Positions 7,879 through 17,474 of a stretch of 25,000 bases of DNA are shown here, in pieces. The notes beneath the pieces were generated by a model, which was given only the letters and a program-made list of their open reading frames with translations, had not been told where the DNA came from and did not search any database. Each line of letters opens with the position of its first letter. Position 1 is the first letter of the stretch. The stretch covers positions 495,001 through 520,000 of the forward strand of contig CAUYUJ010000725.1 of the NCBI GenBank assembly GCA_963575745.1. The letters are read 5' to 3'. Source of the stretch: Prorocentrum cordatum (taxonomy: Eukaryota; Sar; Dinophyceae; Prorocentrales; Prorocentraceae). The position numbers were made by a program, and so were the translations under genes.

Positions 7879-8525
7879 CATGAAGCTGATGATATTTGAA
7901 GACGGTGGTGATGACGACAACGGATGATGATGATGTTGATGATGACGCCGATGAAGATGGTGACGGTGATGACTGGGGTGGTGATCATATTTCATGGTGG
8001 TGGCGAACGTTGCTCGATTGGTGATGATGCTGGTGATCAGATGATGGTGATGAGGATGATGATGATGATGGTGGTGGTGGTGATGATGATGATGCTGATG
8101 CTGATGGTGATGATGATGAGCGGCTTGCTGGTTTTAGCACTCCAAAGGGGGGGGCGCCAGGGGGTATTGCACGGCTTCCGTTCGCGCCCATATTGCGGTG
8201 ATGTCTCATGCGCTTTGCGCGTTTCTTAACGCAGCATCTGTTTTGCTTTCGGAACAGAGTTTGAGGTTGTCTCGTGCGAGGCGCCTCCTAAGGGAGGGCC
8301 GCCAGTGGTATTGCACGGCCTCCGTTTGCGCCCATATTGCGGGTATGTCTCAGGCGGTTTGTATGGTCATTGGCTCAACATCCTTCGTTTTCGGAGCAGC
8401 TTTTGAGGATGTCTCGTACGAGGCGCTGGCTTTCGCACTCCAAGGGGTCCAGACTGCGAAGATGTCTGGAGCGGTCTGCTTGTTTTGGTGGCCAGACTCG
8501 TGTGCGCTCAGAGCAAATTTTGAAT
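7702..8525 (+). repeat. Composite dispersed repeat, copy B
   Basis: The module order matches 3138-4362: leader, TCTGACC.CGCC.GACCCTTC, a (GAT)n run (purest at 7817-7878) followed by CATGAAG, GACGCCGATGAAGATGG, CTCGATTGGTGATGATG, GAGCGGCTTGCTGGTTTTAG at 8117, and then GATGTCTC-family units to TGTGCGCTCAGAGCAAA. Copy B lacks the 395-bp insertion of copy A. Point differences and indels are frequent, so the two copies separated some time ago. Both are in the same orientation, about 4.5 kb apart. Confidence 0.8.
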
Positions 8526-8543
8526 ATGCGCCTGAGCCCTCTG

Positions 8544-8668
8544 CGGCCCGATACCAAGTGCGGACGGCGTTTTTTAGCAGTTTCTCCGCGCGTCAAGCCG
8601 TACGCTGCACGACGGCGCCAAGTGTAGGTAGGCGCTTGACTCGTCGGCCCGATGCCAAGTGCGGACGG
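8544..8668 (+). repeat. Pair of 24-bp direct repeats 101 bp apart
   Basis: CGGCCCGATACCAAGTGCGG (with following ACGG) at 8544-8567 recurs as CGGCCCGATGCCAAGTGCGG at 8645-8668 with one difference. TGCGGACGGTCT appears again near 8879. This may be a worn tandem repeat with about a 101-bp unit. Confidence 0.7.
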
Positions 8669-10305
8669 TCTGACCCGACGGCGCCTGTCGTTCTGGTGGC
8701 GCACGGGACTTGCTCTGGCCGCAGGGCAAAGCCAACCCTCATCCCCTGCCCACCCCCCACCCCTTTCCATTTCGCTTTGCCAGCGGGGGCCACTGGCGCG
8801 TGAACTTCCAACGCAACGCCGTGCGCAAGCGCTCTCCCTCCCGCGTGGTGGGTCGCGTGAAATGTTTGCGTGAGCCACTGCGGACGGTCTCGCATGGCGC
8901 CTACATGAGCACCCAATGTTCCTCGTCCTAGCATGGAGGGAGGGATCGCGTAGCCATGCTCAGACTCATGCGCATGGCCGAAGAAGCCCCGAGAGACCCC
9001 AGGAGGATTCAGTCACGCCCAGTCATGCTCAGGCAACTGACGTGCACATACTCTCACCCAAAGCTTAGCCATGCGCAGGGTCAGGCGCATAGACTCGCTC
9101 GTAGTATTGGGGCTCAAATGCACAAACTCGTTCACTCTTAGATGCGCTCCTAGTCTGTTAATCGAAGTTCCTTGCGCTTAGACACTCACGGCGGAAATGT
9201 CAATGCAAAGAGATGTGCCGATAGGGAGCTCCACACAGTGAATCTTTGTTGTATGTTGTTTGAATATTGTTTTAAAATTCCATCCAGAATCCGCCTGTAC
9301 TTGATTGTCGTCGCTCATGTGTTAATATTTGTGGACATCCGTGGCATTGGCCAGTTCGTGCGATCCAGAGCGGCCCTCGCCCTCGAAGACCGAATGGGTT
9401 GGCATCTCTTCCCCAGCGAAAGGCGGCGGGATGGTGGTGGAGGCAGAACGAGCGTGCCTCCTCTGGCGGAAGGCCGACGGACGCCGGCTGAAGTGAAATA
9501 TTGGGAGGTGACAACATTTTTGGGTTCAAGGATGCTTGAACCGGCCATGTGGACGTTCGTGGCCTTCAGGCCCCCTGAGACCAGGACACAGATAAACCAG
9601 GACATGGAACACCATGGAAACAACACCCTTTTCTGCAACGTCACCTTTTCCACCACCCGTGCATGTTTTGCTTGCTGCACTGCAGGATTCGGGTTTGTGT
9701 CCGGGTGTGGTGGGGTCCAGGCTTTTCGGGCCTGTGTCCGGGTTTATTCTGGACGTGCTGCAGTGCAGTAGTTTGCTTGTGCCGCCGTTTGGAACAATTG
9801 GTGTCGAGGGATGTTGGATGCCCGGGTCTGGCGTGTCCGGGTTTACGGGCCCCTGAGGCCTTGGCCATTTGTGTCGCCGCGGTTGCGCTCGGCTCGGCAA
9901 GCTGGTCGGCATGGCGCCCAGGAGGAGCCGCAGTGGGGAAGGACCCCCCCCAGAGGGGGCACTGGCACCGCGACCCTGCATTCGTGACCGGCGGGCATGG
10001 ACCTTCCCGGGTGGGGGGGGCGAGGAGGAGCAGAGCAGAGCAGCACCAGTGATCCGATGAAGTCAATCGCCTTGAGACTACAGCACCCTGCAGGCCCACA
10101 AGGAAACAAAACAACGGACCTAGCGCTCGAGAACCACATTTGGGGCCCGATCATATCCGTAAGGGCTTCGCCCCCTGCCGCCGGCCCCCTCTCTCGGAGA
10201 ATGGGCCATGGAAGAGCTAAGTCATGAGGCCTTGGCGCTGTCGTGAAGCAGTATCGAAACTTCATGCGAAGCCGATTCGCAATCAGCAAAACCAACTGAT
10301 CACAA
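8669..10305. other. Mostly unique DNA, no gene recognised
   Basis: No repeat array or convincing exon is seen. Items present: a reverse-strand ATG frame of 113 codons (8934 down to 8593) without motifs; scattered CATGCTCAG/CATGCGCA motifs at 8955-9100; an AT-richer patch at 9240-9340; three copies of GTGTCCGGGT (about 9698, 9736, 9832); and a fair acceptor (TTTTGCTTGCTGCACTGCAG) ending at 9687. The best + strand frame (about 9181-9771) has one hydrophobic stretch near 9297-9345 (LYLIVVAHVLIFVDI) but no ATG nearby and no family resemblance. Confidence 0.5.
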
Positions 10306-10425
10306 GAGGGGTCACCACACCTGGCGATTGGTAAGACGTGTATGGTTTACGGGCTTGGTTACCACACCTTGCGATTAAAGGGCCGAGGGAGTTCTCGCAG
10401 TTTGGGTTACCACGCCTTGCGATGG
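10306..10425 (+). repeat. Three short copies of a GGTTACCACACCTTGCGATT unit
   Basis: GGTCACCACACCTGGCGATT (10307), GGTTACCACACCTTGCGATT (about 10359) and GGTTACCACGCCTTGCGATG (about 10404) are spaced about 52 and 45 bp apart. The last runs directly into the 73-bp array. Confidence 0.75.
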
Positions 10426-10431
10426 ATGTGC

Positions 10432-10634
10432 GTGAAGGGTGGCACCGAATTTCAGAAATGTGGCAAATCCCCTGTGTTTTTGGACCCTGACCCCGCGGAT
10501 CTGAGTGAGGGGTGGCACCGAATTTCAGAAATGTAGCAAATCCCCTGTGTTTTTGGACCCTGACCCCGCGGATCTGCGTGAGGGGTGGCACCGAATTTCA
10601 GAAATGTGGCAAATCCTGTGTTGTTGACCCGATA
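10432..10634 (+). repeat. 73-bp minisatellite, first cluster
   Basis: Units start (GTGAGGGGTGGCACCGAATT) at 10432, 10505 and 10578, exactly 73 bp apart, and contain TCAGAAATGTGGCAAATCCC, TGTGTTTTTGGACCCTGACC and CCGCGGATCTG. The third copy breaks off after GGCAAATCCTGTGTTGTTGACC. The first two are nearly identical. No coding role is supported. Confidence 0.95.
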
Positions 10635-10809
10635 GTTCACGTGTCACCGTCCGATGTCCGCGTGTTATGTGTGTTTGTATACCGCATCATGTATATCATG
10701 TGTCGATACTCACTCACCGTGTGTTTTGTGTACCACTTCTTACCCTCCGTAGGTCTTATGCCTGCACTGCTTAGATAGGTGGCATCCACACTATATATTC
10801 ACACATGTA
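10635..10809. other. 175-bp unique spacer splitting the 73-bp array
   Basis: T- and GT-rich sequence unlike its surroundings (e.g. TGTGTTTGTATACCGCATC). On each side lies AGAAATGTGGCAAATCC (10600 and 10810), which is either a very long flanking duplication or simply two array units. It could be an insertion into the array. No terminal inverted repeats or coding frame are seen. Confidence 0.5.
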
Positions 10810-10943
10810 AGAAATGTGGCAAATCCCGTGTGTTTTTGAACCCTGACCCCGCGGATCTGCTTGAGTGGTGGCACCGAATTTCAGAAATGTTGCAAATCCC
10901 CTGTGTTTTTGGACCCTGACCCCGCGGATCTGCGTGAGGGGTG
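10810..10943 (+). repeat. 73-bp minisatellite, second cluster
   Basis: This starts mid-unit with AGAAATGTGGCAAATCCCG, contains a full unit from 10861, and ends with the GTGAGGGGTG of another at 10934. The register and sequence are the same as the first cluster, with a few substitutions (TTGAGTGGTGG, TTTTTGAACC). Confidence 0.93.
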
Positions 10944-11029
10944 TGGATTTCGAGCCCCCCCAGCAATTCAGACAACGCGCCCAGGGGGTGCTAAAAAGCC
11001 GGTTTGGGCCTCCCCCCCTCGCGCGGTCA

Positions 11030-11085
11030 ATCAATTAGTTACAGTAACCAGCAATAAGTCAACTAGTTACAGTAACCAGCAAGAA
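11030..11085 (+). repeat. Two copies of a 28-bp unit
   Basis: AATTAGTTACAGTAACCAGC and AACTAGTTACAGTAACCAGC are 28 bp apart, each followed by AA.AAG. GTTACAGTAAC is itself an 11-bp near-palindrome (GTTAC/GTAAC), so each copy can form a small hairpin. Confidence 0.85.
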
Positions 11086-11252
11086 GCAGAACTGTAACAC
11101 TGGAAACTACAAGCTACAACTGGTACAGGAAACTGCGAACCTCGCTCCTACAGCCTGGTGGCCACAAGGGGGCCGGCGGATTTTGGGCCCTGCAGGGGGC
11201 TTCCACTGGCCAAAACGAGACCCCTATTTGGGGACATTTCGGGGGCTCGCCT

Positions 11253-11519
11253 ATGCACTCCCTCGCAGAACAGAGCCGAAGGAGGAGGAGAAGGAGGAAC
11301 ATGAGCAGGAGCAGGAGCAGGAGGGGAGGAGGAGAGAACGACGACGGCGAGGAGAACGAGGACAGCGAAGACGACAACGACGACGAGGACGAGGTGAACA
11401 CAGTTGACGCGCGCGAGCGGAAGGCGCGCGGGCTCGTCGCGGGGTCTGGAGAGCTAGGGGCGGAGAGAGCGCAGAAGCGTCCGCTGAGAGCGGGGCACGG
11501 CCTGTTCTGCTGTTGTTGA
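11253..11519 (+). CDS. Possible small acidic protein, 88 aa
   Basis: An ATG at 11253 opens a frame to TGA at 11517-11519. It reads an arginine/serine-rich start (QSRRRRRRR, MSRSRSRRGGG), then a strongly acidic middle (ENDDGEENEDSEDDNDDEDE), then VNTVDARERKARGLVAGSGE and a tail ending GLFCCC. The acidic part is encoded by mixed GAC/GAG/GAA codons rather than a pure triplet repeat, which favours selection for protein. The reverse strand is also open, as is usual opposite purine-rich DNA. No family is recognised. The cysteine triplet at the very end could be a lipid-attachment site, but that is speculation. An upstream intron cannot be excluded. Confidence 0.25.
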   Translation: MHSLAEQSRRRRRRRNMSRSRSRRGGGENDDGEENEDSEDDNDDEDEVNTVDARERKARGLVAGSGELGAERAQKRPLRAGHGLFCCC

Positions 11520-11579
11520 CACCAGGGGGCCTAGAGGGATCATGAGAGGAGGCGGATAGGGAGAAGCAGTAAGCGTGGG

Positions 11580-11810
11580 TGGAGGATGGGGGAAAGGAGG
11601 AGGAGCAGGAGGAGGAGGGCAAAAGAACAAGCAGGAGGAGGAAAAGGTAGTGGAGGGGAGGGTGGAGGACGAGGAGGACGATAATGGAAGGAGGAGGTCG
11701 AGGATGACTTGGAGATGGGGTAAGAGGAGAGGGTATGAGGAGGAGGAGGAGAACGAGGAAAACGAGAAGCAAAGGTAGGAAGAAGTGAGAGAGAGAGAGA
11801 GAGAGAGCGA
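11580..11810 (+). repeat. Purine-rich (GGA/GAG) tract ending in (GA)n
   Basis: Imperfect GGAGGA/GAGGAGG sequence, with a clean GA dinucleotide run at 11787-11808. On the reverse strand this is a long pyrimidine tract, followed by a fair acceptor (CCCTCTAG near 11530). The frame after it is proline/serine/arginine-rich and not convincing. Confidence 0.85.
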
Positions 11811-11969
11811 AAGCTCTGACGCAAACCCACACCGGCCACATTGAAAACTGCGTTCCTCTTCAGAGAAAGTTTCGGTTCCAGCACCGATCGAGTCTGAAGA
11901 CGGAGGGGCGAAGGGACGGATTCCCCAATCTGGCTTGCCTGGAGGCATTTTCTCTCTTGGGTGAACAAG

Positions 11970-12420
11970 GGACGTGGCCTGGGTCTTGGTCGGCTGCTCA
12001 TCTGTGGATCCGTTACCGTGGGTCTTGGTCGGCGGTTCTTCTGGTCTTGATCGGGTCAATGTATATGTTGAGGAATGTGCCGCTTTGGTGCATACCATGC
12101 TACACGTTTATCTTGAGCGGTGTTACATGTTGCGGTGTGTCATGTTGACGGTGTGCATTATCACGCTATGGAACGGTACACCATGCAATTGTGGACTGTG
12201 CAGTGCAAGGTTGTGCTATTTGGTGGTATGTCAGGCTATGGTGTTCCATACCAGGCTGTACTACGCTGTGCCATGCCGCGGTAGATCATGAAAGTTAGAC
12301 GACACGGCTAGGCTATCATTGGCTAGGCGGTGTTTTGCTACGCATCGGAATGATTGTTGATGACTTACATTGCATAGCGCCGCACTGTGTGACAGCTCGC
12401 TGCGCTACATTGCGCAGATA
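11970..12420 (+). repeat. Very degenerate short repeats
   Basis: GGGTCTTGGTCGGC occurs twice (about 11980 and 12020), with a third worn copy GGTCTTGATCGG near 12042. From about 12080 to 12290, motifs like GCTATGG, CCATGC, GCTGTGCCATG and GCTACG recur every 15-25 bases, suggesting an old short tandem repeat. No coding frame is supported. Confidence 0.4.
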
Positions 12421-12717
12421 TGCCCTCAGGCAAGCAAAGATGATACCCCCAGCTTGTGTCGCGCTGAGCTGACTCATAGCAGCGGTCAGGCGGCGGCGGC
12501 GGCCCAGGGGCAAGGGCTGTCATGGTCCAGGGCAGGGGCGACACCACGGCAGAGGCATCCTCCCGTTCTCTTGCCCCTCCTCACGTCCTCCCCCTCCTCC
12601 TACATGTTTGGGGCGTCGCGCGCTTCAATACGAAATCATACCCCCCTCACCCGCATGGTCCAGCAGGCTGGGACAACTGCGACACCGCAGGGGGGCGAGG
12701 CGCATAACTAGTATACG
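12421..12717. other. Spacer, nothing recognised
   Basis: It contains a short GGC run (12488-12506) and a C/T-rich stretch (12555-12605). Frames on both strands are short and of uneven composition. I see no gene. Confidence 0.4.
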
Positions 12718-12824
12718 ACGCTGCTTCTCCCGAGCCCGTGAGTAGTTGTACAAGCCCTGCTTGGGGAGCCCGTGTGTTTACGAGCCCCGCTTGGCAGTCC
12801 CGAGCCCGTGCGTCTACACGCAGG
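12718..12824 (+). repeat. Short CCCGAGCCCGTG repeats
   Basis: CCCGAGCCCGTGAGTAGTTG, GGAGCCCGTGTGTTTACGAG and CCCGAGCCCGTGCGTCTACA lie about 45-50 bp apart, alternating with AGCCC.GCTTGG. They form the left border of the long degenerate satellite. Confidence 0.6.
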
Positions 12825-15570
12825 GGCTTCGACCTCTCATGCGTGGCTTCACTTGCTTGGGCCCCGCCTCCGCTTAGCTCATGCGTTGTCCCCTCATGAC
12901 CTGGCCTAGCCTCTCATTTGTTGATCCCTCACGTTGGGGCCGCCCCCTCGTGCATTGACCCTCCACTCTGTGGAGTTGCCTTCTCGTGCGTTGACCCTTC
13001 ACTCTGGGTCTACGACCCTCCACGCGTTGACTCCATCGCTGGGGCGTTCGCCCCACATGCTTTGACCCCTCATGGTGCACTGTCGCCCCTCATAATTTGA
13101 CCCCGTATGCTGGAGCTTTTGTCCCATCATGCGTGGAATACAATACGTTGAACCCCCATGCTGGGCTTCCACCCATCCTCCGCGGGCCACTCATGCTGGA
13201 GTGTTCGCTCCCTCTCAGCTCATGGTTTGACCCCTGATGATCGGGCTTCGACCCATCGTGCGTCGCACCCCACATGCCAAGTCTTTGCTTATTAGCTGAT
13301 GTGTTGACCGCTCCTGCTGGGGCCTCGACCCCGAAGGCGTTGTCCTCTCATGCTAAGACTTCGCCCCTGCTTAGCTGATGCGTGTTCTACTCATGGCATG
13401 GTTGTGCCCTTTGTTCACTCCTAATGTTGAGGCCTCCCCCTCGTGCATTGACCCCACCGACGTGGATTCGACCTCTCATGCGTCAGCCCTCCTTTCTGGG
13501 TTGATGCATCACCCTCTATCGACGCCATCGCTGGGGCTTTGGCCCCTCAGGCGTTGTCCCGTCATGCGGGCGTCCGCCCCTCATGATGTGAAGCCTCGTG
13601 CCGTGCGCTCTCACACGGTGACCCCCCATGCTGGGGCTTTAGCCCCTCATCCGTGTACCCTTCTTGACGTTGCCCCCTCGTGGCTTGTACTGCGACCCCT
13701 CATGCTGGGCTTCGACCCCTCATGCGTTGACCCGTCCTGCTAGGGCTTCGCTCCCCTTCGCTGCCGCGCTGTCTCCTCATGCTGGGGCTTTGACACCTCA
13801 ATTGGTGGCCCCTCACGCTGGGGCCGCCCCCTCGTGCATTGACACCACACGATGTGGGTTTAACCTCTCATGTGCTGACCCTTGACTCCGGATCTGTGAC
13901 TCGCCATTCGTTGGCCCCACATGCGTTGAACCTTCATTCTGGGCTGCCGCCCTGAGTTATAGACCTCTTAATCTGCTCTACCACCTCATGCTTTGGATTT
14001 TTTATACGTTGACGGCCCATGCTGGGGCGTTGGCCTCTCATCCGTCGGCCCCTCCTGCTGGGGCTTTGCCCCCTCCTGGCTCATGTTTTGAGTCCTCACG
14101 CTGGGGCTTCGACACCTCCTGCGCTGGCCCCTCATGGTGGGGCTTCGCCCCCTCTTCTCTCATGCGTTGTCCCCTCACGCCGGGGCTTTGGCTCCTCGGT
14201 TGTTGACCCGTCATGCATGGGCGCCCCCTCGGAAGTTGACCTCCCACACCGTGTATTGGCCCCCTCTCAGCTCATGCGTCGACCCCGCATGCGGGGGCTT
14301 GGACAACACTCAGCGTTGATCCCTCATGTGAGTCAGAAAGCCCCTCATAAGGTGAAGGGCGGCTTGCCCCTCACGATGTTGCCACTCCGCCAGCGAAAAT
14401 AGCACCCTGAAGTGAAACAATACCCAAAGTGAGCATCTCATGCATTAATCCGTCATTCTGGATCTATGACCCATCACGCACGAAGCCCATGGCTAGAACG
14501 TTGGCCCCCCATGCGTTGACCCTTTATGCTGGGCTTCCGCCCCTCATTGTTCGACCCCTCACGCTGTGGTTTTGTCCCCTCGTGCCGTAGACTCGTATTC
14601 GGTGAACCCCCCATTATGGGGCTCAGGCCCTTCATGTGTAGACCCCTGTTGGTGGGGCGTTGTTCCCCGTCTCGCTCGTGATCTGAGCCCTCATGCTGGC
14701 GCGTTGACCCGTCACGCTAGGGTTGCATCCCCTCTTAGCTTTCCCCTCTTAGCTTATGTGTTGTGCCCTCGTGCCCGAGCGATGCCGACCCCCCCCCCCG
14801 TGCATTCACCCCCCACGGCGTGGCTTTGGCCTCTCCTGCATCGACTTTCATCATGACCAGCCATACGTTGATCCTTTCGCTGCGGCTTTGGCCCTTACAG
14901 CGTTGGCCCCTCATGGCGGGGCGCTGGCCCCTCATGCGTTGTCCCCGCTTGCGGAGACGATGGCCCCTCTGACCCCTCATGTTGGCGCTGTTGCCCCTTC
15001 ATGCGTAGAGCACTCATGCTGGGGCTCTGACCCTTTCTTCACTCACGCGTTGATCCCTCATGCTCGGGCCTGGACCCTCACCATTTTGCCCCATCATGGG
15101 TTGACCCCTCATGCTGAGCTTTGCCCCTCATGATTCGATCCCGCCCCTCATTCTGTGCTTCGGCCCCTCACCTATTGACCCCCCCGTGGGGAAACTTCCA
15201 CGCACCCGCGCTTGACTCCCATGCTGTGGAATTGACCACTCATGCGTTCTCTCTTTATGCTGGGGCTGCGACCCCGCCTGCGTTGTTCCCTAATGTGGAG
15301 GTAGTGGCCCTGTACGCGATGCATCTGTGATGCTGACCAACCATAACGGCTCTTTGACCAACCATAATGACTTGATGTTTCATCTTGGAGTTTGGCTCTT
15401 CATTCTGGAGTTGTTGGCCCCCAAACGTTGACCGCTCATGCAGGGGCGGCGCTGGCCATTTTGGGGTTGCGACCCCTCATGCGTTAGACTTGGGCGCCTC
15501 ATGCGTCGACGCCCCACGCGGCCCCCATGCTCGTCGATCGTTAATGCTTGCGCTTTTGCCTCACGCGCCG
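12825..15570 (+). repeat. Long, highly diverged satellite (CCCCTCATGC-type)
   Basis: For about 2.7 kb two short half-units alternate: CCCCTCATGCTGGGGCTTTG and CCCCTCATGCGTTGA, or worn versions of them, giving a period of roughly 35-40 bp. The clearest stretches are 13620-13740 and 14020-14210. Copies differ by many substitutions and indels. Longer internal similarities exist (e.g. CCCCTCACG.TGGGGCCGCCC then CTCGTGCATTGAC near 12930 and 13817), suggesting higher-order duplication. Frames such as PHAGALAPH/LTPHA come from the repeat and are not taken as protein. Confidence 0.85.
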
Positions 15571-16399
15571 ACGCGGCCCCGCGGCATTGCTGGCGGTCCT
15601 GTCTTCCCGCCCACTGAGGCATCGGACGTGTTGTTACTGGCACGATAGCTTCTACATTCCTGGGCGTATCTGTGCTTGCGTTTCTGCCCCACGCGAGGCG
15701 CTTGTTGACAGGACATCGCCCGGTGGCAGTGCCAGCGGTCTTGCGCAGTTGTTCTATGTGTTTGCCTCATTGAATGAGGCACCCCCTGGCGGCAAGGCCG
15801 GCGGGCCTGCATACTGGGTTTACTACACGCGCGAGCATGTATTGTGCACACCATAGCACACAACATGATATATGTCACACGCATGCTCCAGTAGGCTGGA
15901 GTAGCTACACTCACGCACGTTACCATCAGGACCTCCCAAGTTTGAAATGTCAGAGGCGGCTGTCATGACAAGCGGCGGACGCATACCAACCACCATTGGG
16001 TGCAATCGGAAAGGATGATGCACCGCTCCACACAGCATTGGGGGTCACAGCACCGACTTACCAGGGCGGGAGGGCCCAAGTGCAGAACAACCCGTGGGGG
16101 GCATCAGCGCTGCATTGCAATCGTTTCTTCTTCATCATCATCAGCATCTTCATCCTCAATTTCGTCCTGCTGCTCCTCCTCCTCCTCCTTCCTCTTCCCT
16201 GGGGGAACAGGACGTGGTCAGTAAAGGATGCACCCTGTGCACCCTGGAACGCTCCTGGATCCGCTCCCGGGTGCCACACACCGCCCCTGGGCAAAGGCTG
16301 TGTCGCACGACCTATGGGTCGTGAGCTTACGACGTGTGCTCGTGCGCACCTGCCGCCCGGTGATCACCCTCCACGCAGAGATAACCCCGCACCCCTTGG
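15571..16399. other. Mostly unique DNA right of the satellite
   Basis: No tandem repeat is visible. A short mirrored motif GTAGGCTGGAGTAGC lies near 15890. One reverse-strand exon candidate (16104-16198) is listed separately. Other frames lack recognisable motifs. Confidence 0.45.
16104..16198 (-). CDS. Candidate last exon with acidic C-terminus
   Basis: On the reverse strand a clear acceptor (CACGTCCTGTTCCCCCAG, its AG at 16200-16199) is followed by 95 bases ending in TGA (16106-16104). With two bases borrowed from the previous exon the frame reads KRKEEEEEQQDEIEDEDADD then DEEETIAMQR. Acidic tails of this kind are common, and the mixed codon use (GAT, GAA, GAG, GAC) argues against a pure triplet artefact. 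No upstream exon was identified, so the protein is unknown. The + strand reads as a C/T-rich tract with weaker coding quality. Confidence 0.2.
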
Positions 16400-16601
16400 A
16401 TGATGGTCTCTGAGACTTGGGCCCCTCCGTTTTTTCAAACTGGGCGTTTGGCGCCCGGCTTCGAGCCCCGGGGCCATCAAAGATCGACCCAGTTCGAAAA
16501 ACGCCGCAGAGAGGCTGGGCTCAGGGCTCTGGTCGTGAGGGTTCGGAATGTTGCGAAGAAGAGACGCGCCATAAACGCAAACGTTTGGCGCTCCGCGCGG
16601 A

Positions 16602-16700
16602 TTTCTTGGATCCGCGCTGGGGCCCCCTGGCGGGGCCTCCGGCGCCGCCCCTGGCGCGCTCCCCGCGCCAGGGAGGGGGTTCTAGCCCAGATCCAAGAAA
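16602..16700. mobile_element. 99-bp fold-back element with two nested hairpins
   Basis: Outer arms TTTCTTGGATC (16602-16612) and GATCCAAGAAA (16690-16700) are exact inverted repeats. Inside are two further perfect stems: GGCCCC/GGGGCC (16621-16626, 16632-16637) and CCTGGCGCG/CGCGCCAGG (16650-16658, 16664-16672). The whole would fold as a three-way, cloverleaf-like structure. The outer arm resembles part of the terminal repeat at 17735 (TTTTTCTTTGGATTCGGG). No target duplication is seen. A 101-codon ATG frame (16400-16705) runs through it; its middle (FEKRRREAGLRALVVRVRNV) is protein-like but unrecognised. Confidence 0.5.
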
Positions 16701-16764
16701 CCTGAGCGGACCTCCAAAAGTTGATGGTAATGACGGTTCTCCTTCCTCTAATGTTCTAGGCCTC

Positions 16765-16965
16765 CCAGATGGGGTCCGAGTAGATGGGGTCGGAGGATCA
16801 CACCACATCGCCGATACATCACCGATGCGGCTCGATGTGCAGCCTGATTTGCTTCACGTCGGCGTCGCCGATGCATCGCCGACGTCGACGATGCATCGCG
16901 GGTGCATCGCCGATGTATCGGCGTTGCGGCGCGATCCTCCGACCCCATCTATTTCGACCCCAGAT
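16765..16965. mobile_element. MITE-like inverted-repeat element, about 190 bp
   Basis: AGATGGGGTCGGAGGATC (16782-16799) is exactly inverted at 16933-16950. The pairing extends outward to about 16773 and 16959 and inward through CGCCGATACATC (about 16809-16820) with a few mismatches, giving arms of about 50 bp. CCAGAT at 16765-16770 and 16960-16965 is a plausible 6-bp target duplication. The centre is rich in GATGCATCGC. Both strands therefore encode similar frames starting MGSED and later MYRRCG.ILRPHL. These are a product of symmetry, not evidence of a gene. No transposase is seen, so a non-autonomous DNA transposon is inferred. Confidence 0.65.
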
Positions 16966-17120
16966 AAGAGGCATCTAGATGTTGCACGTTCGCTCGCCAC
17001 GTCGGATCTCAGGGATTGCCCACGTTGTGCTGCACCCTGTCTGGGCGAGGCCGTCGGGCACCCCGCCCCGCACGTGCTGCAGGGCCGCCCTGGGGGCAGC
17101 GCTCGCCTCAGACCCTGGCA

Positions 17121-17260
17121 GACGACGACGACGACGACGACGACGACGAGGACGAGGAGGAGGAGGAGGAGAAGTTGGAGGAGGAGGAGGAGCAGGAGGA
17201 GGAGGAGGAGGAGGAGGAGGAGGCGTGAGGGACGAGGAGGGACGAGGAGGGACGAACGAA
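17121..17260 (+). repeat. (GAC)n then (GGA)n microsatellites
   Basis: Nine GAC triplets (17121-17148) pass into GAG/GGA repeats up to about 17225, then GGGACGAGGA repeats to 17260. One + frame gives LADDDDDDDDDEDEEEEEEK and an E-rich tail ending at a stop at 17226-17228, but there is no ATG or splice site to support it. Confidence 0.9.
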
Positions 17261-17474
17261 GATCGGCGGCGCGCCCGACGGAGGGGGGCTTCTCAGAAGG
17301 CTCGGAAGTCCTCTGGCCGTCTGAGATGTGTTCCAAGCCTTCCCCGAAGGCATCGGACCGCCTCTCAGAGGGCCGGAGGGGCTCTGAGAAGCCCCGCCGC
17401 CCGCCTGAGAAGGCCTCCTCCTTTCAGCTCCCCCCCACGCTCGCCGCCAAGACAAGAGCTGCCCCAGCAGGAGT

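Noticed and set aside
16402-16478. Possible tRNA
   Set aside because: GATGGTC and GGCCATC can form a 7-bp acceptor-like stem and TTCGAGC resembles a T-loop, but the base before the loop breaks the T-stem, the D-arm is poor and no anticodon stem can be formed. At most it is a decayed tRNA-like sequence.
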